From positions 2,733,001 to 2,797,000 of the forward strand of contig NZ_CP075566.1 in the NCBI RefSeq assembly GCF_018502625.1: a DNA stretch of 64,000 nucleotides, given 5' to 3'. The notes beneath the pieces were generated by a model that did not search any database, was not told where the DNA came from, and saw only the letters and a program-made list of their open reading frames with translations. Source of the stretch: Pseudomonas hormoni. Lineage in GTDB: Bacteria > Pseudomonadota > Gammaproteobacteria > Pseudomonadales > Pseudomonadaceae. This document shows, piece after piece, positions 58,155-64,000 of the stretch (within the stretch, counting starts at the first letter, position 1; the number at the start of each line of letters is the position of its first letter). Made by a program: the position numbers and the translations under genes.

Positions 58155-58474
58155 AAACGCTGCCAACATTGGGCGATGAAGCCGTCGTTCTTCTTTCCCG
58201 CCAGGGCGGTTTCGCGATGGTCCACGCGCTGACCCGCCCCCGTGAAATTGAATTCGCGCAATGTAATCTCGATCAGCGCACGCGCATTTGCACGTTGCTG
58301 GAGGGTTGCCTGCCCCTCACCCGCGAGTCTTCCGGCCAGGGCGATCAGCGCTTCTATCAAATCGAAGTGCGCTACCGCCTCAATGAGCAAGACGACCGGC
58401 TGGTGCTGAAAGTGCCCGAGGATCAGGCGCCGGGGGAATTGGTGCACTTGTGGGACAAAGGAGAAGTTCTTTAG
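58151..58474 (+). CDS. Emfourin-type inhibitor of the adjacent M4 protease
   Basis: The 107-residue protein starts at an ATG with AGGAGG upstream and overlaps the protease stop. In other bacteria the gene following protealysin encodes emfourin, a small beta-rich M4 inhibitor that keeps the intracellular protease inactive. The sequence (LSRQGGFAMVHALTRPREIE, FYQIEVRYRL) fits that size and order. The assignment rests mainly on position and length. Confidence 0.75.
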   Translation: MKTLPTLGDEAVVLLSRQGGFAMVHALTRPREIEFAQCNLDQRTRICTLLEGCLPLTRESSGQGDQRFYQIEVRYRLNEQDDRLVLKVPEDQAPGELVHLWDKGEVL

Positions 58475-58558
58475 GGCTTCAAATGCCATAGCGCAGGCGT
58501 GTGAACTACCATAAGCACACTTTCCGTGATGATGGCTCGCCATGATGGCAACCCCTGA

Positions 58559-59645
58559 ATGAACTTCGTCTGGACCAGCGCAGCCCTCGGCACAATGGTG
58601 CTTGCCCTGATCATCGTGCTGATTAGCCGCGAGCGCTCGCTGCGCAAGCAGTTGGCCGAACATCGGGCGCTGATTACCAGCCTGTCCGAACGGCAGACTA
58701 TTCACCAGGACAGCGACGCCGAACGTTTCAAGCGCAGCCAGTATTTCGCCCGTATCGGCACCTGGGACTGGGATGTCGATACCGACCGACTCTACTGGTC
58801 GGACGCGATCTACGGCATGTTCGGCTTCAAGGTCGGCGAAGTAACGCCCTCCTACGCCTTGTTTTGCGCCTGCGTGCACCCGGACGACCGGATCAAGGTG
58901 CGGGCCGGTGAGCTGCGTTGCCTGGAAACCGGCGAGAATCATGACGAGGAATATCGGGTCATCTGGCCGGGCGGCACCATCCGCTGGTTGCGCGAGACCG
59001 GCAATGTGGTGAAGAACGATCACGATGAAACGATCAAGATGATGGGCGTGGTCCGCGACATCACCGAAGAAAAAGCCTCCGCCAGCTATTTGCAGCACCT
59101 GGCTCATTTCGACCCGTTGACTGGCCTGCCCAACCGGCTGGTGCTCGAGGAGCGTTTGTCCGAGGCGCTGGAGCAGGCGCGCATAAGTGCCACCCGAGTG
59201 GCGCTGGTGTTCGTCGATCTCAACGGTTTCAAGGCCATCAACGACCATTACGGCCATGCCGCCGGTGACCGCGTCCTCGTCACCACCGCCACACGCCTGA
59301 AGAAAATCCTGCGTTCAACCGACACCGTCGCCCGCATCGGCGGCGACGAATTCGTGGTCATCCTCCAGGGCTTGCCTCAAGGGCTTGCCTCAAGGCAGCA
59401 GCCTGCAAGACGAAGCCCGCAGCATCTGCCAGAAAATCTTCGTCGAACTCTCACCCCCCGTGACCATCGGCACCGACCAACGCCACATCGGCACCAGCCT
59501 GGGCGTCGCCGTGTTCCCGGACCATGCGCCGAGCATGGACCGCTTGATTCATATTGCGGACCTGGCGATGTATGAGGCTAAACGCAGCGGGAATAATCAA
59601 TATCGGTTGGGTGAGCAGACGTTGAGTCATAGTCGGGCGGAATGA
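58559..59645 (+). pseudogene. PAS-GGDEF diguanylate cyclase broken by a 13-bp duplication
   Basis: One N-terminal membrane helix (residues 5-23) precedes a PAS_3 domain (about 65-175) and a GGDEF domain with DPLTGLPNR near residue 185 and RIGGDEFVV near residue 262. Just after the motif, gggcttgcctcaa occurs twice in tandem (59368-59393). The second copy shifts the frame: the protein ends with unrelated residues at 59575. The genuine C-terminus (SSLQDEARSICQKIF to the stop at 59645) lies in another frame. Removing one copy restores a single 358-residue reading frame. The A-site is intact but the fold's C-terminal part is lost, so the product is probably inactive. Confidence 0.88.
59368..59393 (+). 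repeat. 13-bp perfect tandem duplication
   Basis: Two adjacent copies of gggcttgcctcaa lie inside the GGDEF coding region. As 13 is not a multiple of 3, gain or loss of a copy switches the reading frame. Confidence 0.95.
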
Positions 59646-59785
59646 AGGGCAAAAAAATTCCTCTTGGTTGCGAGTGATATACGCAACGACGCGCCATTCA
59701 TACAATCATTGCCAACCGGGCTGACGCCCGTCATCGCAGCCTTTATCCTTGTGCCCCCCGCCGTACCGAGTTCTGGAGTTTCCTC

Positions 59786-61594
59786 ATGCCCCATGAAGGC
59801 AACCTGTTGCAAGCCGCTGTCGTGTTTCTGTTCGCGGCGGTGCTCACCGTTCCTTTGGCCAAGCGCCTGCAACTGGGGGCGGTGCTGGGCTATCTGTTTG
59901 CCGGCGTGATTATCGGGCCGTCGGTACTGGGCCTGATCGGCAACCCGCAGAGCGTCAGTCATATTTCCGAACTCGGCGTGGTGTTGCTGCTGTTCATCAT
60001 TGGTCTTGAGCTGTCGCCACGGCGCTTGTGGGTGATGCGCAAGTCGGTGTTTGGCGTCGGCCTGGCGCAGGTGCTGCTGACCGGCTCGGTGATTGGCGTG
60101 GTGGCGCTGTTCGTGTTTGGCCAGCCGCTGAACAGCGCAATTGTGCTGGGTCTGGGCCTGGCCTTGTCGTCCACTGCGTTTGGCTTGCAAAGCCTGGCTG
60201 AGCGCAAAGAACTGACCAGTCCGCATGGGCGCCTGGCCTTTGCAATTCTGTTGTTCCAGGACATCGCCGCGATCCCGCTGATTGCCATGGTGCCGCTACT
60301 GGCGGGCGGCGATCACACCACCAGCGCGGCCGAGGATGTGAACCACGGTTTGCGGGTATTGGGCAGCATTGCGGTGGTGGTGATTGGCGGCCGCTATCTG
60401 TTGCGACCGGTGTTCCGCGTGGTGGCCAGGACCGGTTTGCCAGAAGTCTCCACTGCCACCGCGTTGCTGGTGGTGATCGGCACGGCGTGGCTGATGGATC
60501 TGGTGGGCGTTTCGATGGCGCTGGGCGCGTTCCTCGCCGGTTTACTGCTGGCGGACTCCGAATATCGCCACGAGCTGGAAGCACAGATCGAACCCTTCAA
60601 GGGTTTGCTGCTGGGACTGTTTTTCATCAGCGTCGGCATGGGCGCGAACCTGAGTTTGCTGCTCAGCGCGCCGATCACGGTGTTGGGGCTGACGCTGCTG
60701 CTGATCGCCATCAAGCTGCCGCTGTTGTTTGTGGTGGGTCGACTGGCCGGTGGCTTGGGCAAGGTCAGTGCGATTCGCCTCGGTATCGTGCTCGCCGCCG
60801 GTGGTGAATTCGCGTTCGTGGTGTTCAAGATCGGTCGGGATCAGGGTTTGTTCGAGCCACGCCTGTACGACCTGCTGGTGCTGACGATCACGCTGTCCAT
60901 GGCCGTGACGCCGCTGTTGCTGCTGATCTGCGCACGAGTGGTCAGCCCGAAGGTGCAGCCGGTGGTGGTGCCGGAGAAATTCCGCGAGATCAACACCGAC
61001 GAACCCCGCGTAGTGATCGCCGGCATGGGCCGGATGGGGCAGATCGTCGCCCGTATCCTGCGCGCGCAAAACATCAAGTTCGTGGCCCTCGACACCTCGG
61101 TGGAAACCATCGAACTGTCGCGCAGCTTCGGCGGCGTGCCGGTGTTCTACGGCGACCCAATGCGCCCGGAAATCCTCAGCGCGGCCAAGGTCGAGCAGGC
61201 GGAATACTTCATCATCGCCACCGATGATCCGGACACCAACATCAAGACCGCCGAGGTGGTGCACAGGCTGTATCCACACATCAAGATCATCGCCCGCGCC
61301 CGTAACCGCCAGCATGTGCACCGGTTGGTGGACCTGGGGGCCGAGGCGATTCGGGAAACCTATTATTCGAGTCTGGAAATGAGCCGGCGCACGTTGGTAG
61401 GACTGGGGCTGACCCAGGCTCAGGCGGATGCGCGGATCAAGCGCTTCAAGCATCACGATGAACAGGTGCTGGAAGCGCAGCATGCGGTGTATGACGATGC
61501 GGCGAAGGTGTTGCAGACCGCTCAGGAAGCCCGGGCGGAACTGGCGAAGCTGTTTGAGTCGGATCAGCTGGAAGAAGAATCCAGCAAGATCTGA
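59786..61594 (+). CDS. Kef/CPA2-type cation:proton antiporter
   Basis: This 602-residue protein has about 12 helices of the CPA2 antiporter (LGAVLGYLFAGVIIGP, LLLFIIGLELSPRRLW, ALLVVIGTAWLMDLVGVSMA). A cytosolic RCK/TrkA-N domain follows (VVIAGMGRMGQIVARIL near residue 410) and then a charged C-terminus. Glutathione-gated K+ efflux (KefB/C) is the best-known member. GGAG precedes the ATG. No KefG/F partner is adjacent. Confidence 0.88.
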   Translation: MPHEGNLLQAAVVFLFAAVLTVPLAKRLQLGAVLGYLFAGVIIGPSVLGLIGNPQSVSHISELGVVLLLFIIGLELSPRRLWVMRKSVFGVGLAQVLLTGSVIGVVALFVFGQPLNSAIVLGLGLALSSTAFGLQSLAERKELTSPHGRLAFAILLFQDIAAIPLIAMVPLLAGGDHTTSAAEDVNHGLRVLGSIAVVVIGGRYLLRPVFRVVARTGLPEVSTATALLVVIGTAWLMDLVGVSMALGAFLAGLLLADSEYRHELEAQIEPFKGLLLGLFFISVGMGANLSLLLSAPITVLGLTLLLIAIKLPLLFVVGRLAGGLGKVSAIRLGIVLAAGGEFAFVVFKIGRDQGLFEPRLYDLLVLTITLSMAVTPLLLLICARVVSPKVQPVVVPEKFREINTDEPRVVIAGMGRMGQIVARILRAQNIKFVALDTSVETIELSRSFGGVPVFYGDPMRPEILSAAKVEQAEYFIIATDDPDTNIKTAEVVHRLYPHIKIIARARNRQHVHRLVDLGAEAIRETYYSSLEMSRRTLVGLGLTQAQADARIKRFKHHDEQVLEAQHAVYDDAAKVLQTAQEARAELAKLFESDQLEEESSKI

Positions 61595-61610
61595 GGTGAA
61601 TTTGAGGGCC

Positions 61611-61704
61611 TCTTCGCGGGCAAGCCTCGCTCTTACAGATTCAATGTCGTGCCAAATATCGTGGCAAACATACATCCTGTAGGAGCGAGGCTTGCCCGCG
61701 AAGA
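61611..61704. repeat. Paired REP element (GTAGGAGCGAGGCTTGCCCG type)
   Basis: Inverted copies lie between the antiporter and the DNA alkylation gene, one with a TCTTACAG variant arm. Confidence 0.87.
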
Positions 61705-61753
61705 ACGATTACGCGGTGCGTCTGGATAAATACAAATTTCAAAGGAATCCACA

Positions 61754-62863
61754 ATGGCTGCCGATCAACCTTCTCCCGCCCTCAAGGAAATCTTCAACGC
61801 CGAGCGCCTCAAGCACATCGCCACCGAGATGACCGCGGTCTACCCCGAATTCAACGCCAGGGCTTTCCTGAAAATGGCCAACGACGGGCTCGCCGAGTTG
61901 TCGATCATGCAGCGCATGGCCCGTGTCAGCGAGTGCCTGCACGCTGTCCTGCCGTTGAGTTATGAAGCGTCGCTCGAGTTACTTCGCGCCCTCGCCCCGC
62001 GCCTGAACAGCGGCTTCGTCAGCATCTCGCTGCCCCATTACGTCGCGACCTATGGCGGCCACGCGTTCGAACAGTCCATGGACGCACTCAAATACTTCAC
62101 GGCTTTCGGCTCCGCTGAATTCGCGATCCGTTATTTCCTGCGCAGCGACTTCGAACGCGCGCTGGCGGTGATGCACGAGTGGTCGCTGGACGAAAACGAA
62201 CACGTACGGCGTCTGGCCAGCGAAGGCTGCCGTCCGCGTCTGCCGTGGTCATTTCGACTGGAGCAGATCCAGGCTGACCCGACCCTCGCCGCCGCCATCC
62301 TCGACAACCTCAAGGCCGACGACAGCCTCTATGTGCGCAAGTCGGTGGCCAACCACTTGAACGACATCACCAAGGACCATCCCGAGTGGGTGCTGGACCT
62401 GATTGAAGGCTGGTCGCTGGACAACAGGCACACCGCGTGGATCGCCAGACATGCCCTGCGCAGCCTGATCAAACGGGGCAATCAGCGCGCGTTGGCGATT
62501 ATTGGCGCGGGTGGAAAACCCGAGGTCGAGATCATGGACGTGAAAGTCGAACCGGCGGTGATTGCATTGGGGGAGAAAATAACCTTGTCCTTTACCGTTA
62601 AATCCACGGTCGAGAACAGCCAGCGACTGGTGATCGACTACGCCATCAATTACGTCAAAGCCAACAGCAGCACCTCGGCGAAGGTATTCAAGCTCAAGGC
62701 GCTGACGCTGCCTGGCCACGCCACCGCCCTGCTGAGCCGTGGTCAGCACATCAAGGAACTCACCACCCGCAAACATTACGCCGGCCGTCACGCAGTGCAC
62801 ATTCTGGTGAACGGGGAACGGCTGGCGAGCACACAGTTCGACATTACCGCTGGCGCTGATTGA
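61754..62863 (+). CDS. DNA alkylation repair protein (AlkD-like HEAT repeat)
   Basis: The 369-residue protein is mostly HEAT-like helices. The family signature LKYFTAFGSAEFAIRYFL lies near residue 113, with WSLDENEHVRRLASEGCRPRLPW near residue 143 and a shorter C-terminal beta region. AlkD-type glycosylases bind alkylated bases through this fold. AAAGGAAT is before the ATG. Confidence 0.85.
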   Translation: MAADQPSPALKEIFNAERLKHIATEMTAVYPEFNARAFLKMANDGLAELSIMQRMARVSECLHAVLPLSYEASLELLRALAPRLNSGFVSISLPHYVATYGGHAFEQSMDALKYFTAFGSAEFAIRYFLRSDFERALAVMHEWSLDENEHVRRLASEGCRPRLPWSFRLEQIQADPTLAAAILDNLKADDSLYVRKSVANHLNDITKDHPEWVLDLIEGWSLDNRHTAWIARHALRSLIKRGNQRALAIIGAGGKPEVEIMDVKVEPAVIALGEKITLSFTVKSTVENSQRLVIDYAINYVKANSSTSAKVFKLKALTLPGHATALLSRGQHIKELTTRKHYAGRHAVHILVNGERLASTQFDITAGAD

Positions 62864-63016
62864 CCCTGTTATCGTACTGACCGACGGCGTATACCCTGCA
62901 CGCCCAGGCTTAAGGCAATCTGAAGACCGCCCCGGCCACGCTTTCTGCCACCTTCAGATTCCGTTAAGAAATGCCTTCGATACTCCTCCCACACTTAACC
63001 TGGGAGGCGTTTTCCA

Positions 63017-63694
63017 ATGCCCGATTTCGACTGGAACATCCCCCTGCCCCTGCACTTCGGCCAAGCCGATGCACCGCAGAGGAGTCTGGCCAGAGCGTTG
63101 CCGGATGAGCCCCAACGTCCAGTCTTCGAAGCCTTTATTCAGCAACGATTCCGCAAGGCCCACGGCGCCGATATCCGCCATTTCATGCCGGAGCTGTTCG
63201 GCCTGAACAACGCGTCCGGCGAACTCTGTGCAGTGGCCGGCGTACGCCTGGCCAGCGCCGAACCGCTGTTCCTGGAGCGCTACCTGGACGAACCGATCGA
63301 CCCGCTTATCAGCGCCGCGGCCGACCAACCGGTAGACAGGGCCTGCATCGTCGAGGTGGGCAATCTGGCCGCCAGCGACACCGGCAGTGCTCGCCTGAGC
63401 ATCATCGCCATCACGTACCTGCTGGCCATGGGCGGTCTGGAATGGGTGGCGTTCACCGGCAACATCGGGCTGGTGAACAGCTTCCATCGCCTCGGTCTGA
63501 AACCCGTCACCCTGTGTGCGGCCGACCCCGCGCGGCTGGGCGATGACCGCCACAGCTGGGGCAGCTACTACGAGAGCAAGCCGTGGGTTCACGTCGGCAA
63601 CATCCGCGCCGGTTTCGTTCATCTGCGCAACATCGGGATGTTCAACCGCCTGGGCTTGCCGTCGTCCATTGAGGAATCCAGCCATGTCGCCTGA
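63017..63694 (+). CDS. Thermostable hemolysin-family protein
   Basis: The 225-residue protein matches the T_hemolysin family, with VFEAFIQQRFRKAHGADIRHFMPELFG near residue 35, CIVEVGNLAAS near residue 113 and NSFHRLGLKPVTL near residue 155. The fold resembles N-acyltransferases (GNAT-like). In other pseudomonads it is linked to an AMP-binding enzyme and a dehydrogenase, suggesting synthesis of a small acylated product rather than lysis. The stop overlaps the next ATG. Confidence 0.83.
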   Translation: MPDFDWNIPLPLHFGQADAPQRSLARALPDEPQRPVFEAFIQQRFRKAHGADIRHFMPELFGLNNASGELCAVAGVRLASAEPLFLERYLDEPIDPLISAAADQPVDRACIVEVGNLAASDTGSARLSIIAITYLLAMGGLEWVAFTGNIGLVNSFHRLGLKPVTLCAADPARLGDDRHSWGSYYESKPWVHVGNIRAGFVHLRNIGMFNRLGLPSSIEESSHVA

Positions 63695-64000
63695 AATTGA
63701 GCATTTCAAACAGACCCTGCGCAGCTATGCCGAACGCAAGACCAATGCCATCGCAGTGTGGGGCGATCACCTGAAAATGGACTACGCCACGCTGTACGCT
63801 GAAGTGGTGTATCGCCAGCAGCGCCTGCGCGATGAAAACGTCAAGGTGGTCGCGCTCGCTCTGGACAATGGCGTCGAAGCGATGCTCTGGGACCTGGCCG
63901 CGCTGTTCGAAGGCCTGACCTGCCTGACGCTACCACCGTTTTTCAGCCCGGCTCAACGCCAGCATTGCCTGGAACAGAGCCAGGCAGAACGGGTGATTGC
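63684..64000 (+). CDS. AMP-binding (acyl-CoA synthetase-like) protein, partial
   Basis: Only the first 105 codons are in the window: MSPEIEHFKQTLRSYAERKT, then YATLYAEVVYRQQRL and LALDNGVEAMLWDLAALFEG. This is the N-terminal lid-side part of the adenylate-forming superfamily. The ATG at 63684 overlaps the hemolysin gene by 11 bases, indicating one operon. The substrate is unknown. Confidence 0.8.
   Translation, partial: MSPEIEHFKQTLRSYAERKTNAIAVWGDHLKMDYATLYAEVVYRQQRLRDENVKVVALALDNGVEAMLWDLAALFEGLTCLTLPPFFSPAQRQHCLEQSQAERVI

Overview
The window looks like chromosome of a fluorescent Pseudomonas (P. fluorescens/P. putida relatives). It has high GC, a complete bkd operon with its Lrp-type activator, the exa/ped/erc alcohol-oxidation genes with pqqABCDE, and about a dozen paired REP elements typical of P. 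fluorescens-group genomes. I saw no rRNA, tRNA or CRISPR.

Layout. (1) 0.3-8.8 kb: reductive pyrimidine catabolism. It holds an amidohydrolase for N-carbamoyl products, an NCS1 transporter, dihydropyrimidinase, PreT/PreA and a RutR-like TetR regulator. (2) 9-10.2 kb: copCD. (3) 10.3-14.7 kb: oxidative uronate use, with an OprD porin, uronate dehydrogenase, SMP-30 lactonase and a mutarotase. The porin and udh are preceded by two look-alike promoter/operator blocks. (4) 14.7-37.6 kb: a PQQ-dependent alcohol oxidation locus. It contains ercS-ercA, pqqABCDE, exaC, one PQQ alcohol dehydrogenase of the lanthanide (PedH) type, a 'quinoprotein relay' set (MBL hydrolase, SoxYZ-like carrier, binding protein, cytochrome c550), a divergent ABC/beta-propeller/CXXCW operon, an AgmR/ErbR response regulator, and the kinase NahK with its nitric-oxide sensor NosP. 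A degenerate motif recurs upstream of most of these units. (5) 37.8-39.8 kb: a porin remnant, a TauE/SafE permease and a persulfide-dioxygenase-like hydrolase. (6) 39.9-46.9 kb: bkdR, bkdA1-bkdA2-bkdB-lpdV and a branched-chain aminotransferase. (7) 47-49 kb: a radical-SAM/partner pair predicted to act on DNA, behind a consensus-like LexA box. (8) 49.1-53.8 kb: LysR/LysE, ArsR, P450 and a D-cysteine desulfhydrase/ACC deaminase homologue. (9) 53.8-56.6 kb: a lower-GC cassette with an S-type-pyocin-like toxin, a putative immunity protein and an unknown membrane protein, lying between an fkbp remnant and the intact fkbp gene. (10) 57-64 kb: protealysin with an emfourin-type inhibitor, a GGDEF gene broken by a 13-bp tandem duplication, a Kef-type antiporter, a DNA alkylation repair protein, thermostable hemolysin and the start of an AMP-binding enzyme.

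How it works together. The largest unit oxidises alcohols in the periplasm: PedH passes electrons to the cytochrome, and ExaC finishes aldehyde oxidation. PqqA-E make the cofactor. The ABC/propeller/CXXCW operon probably serves metal or cofactor supply, and AgmR, ErcS and NahK regulate. No calcium-type PedE/ExaA gene and no PedS2/PedR2 pair is present in this locus, which differs from the P. putida arrangement.
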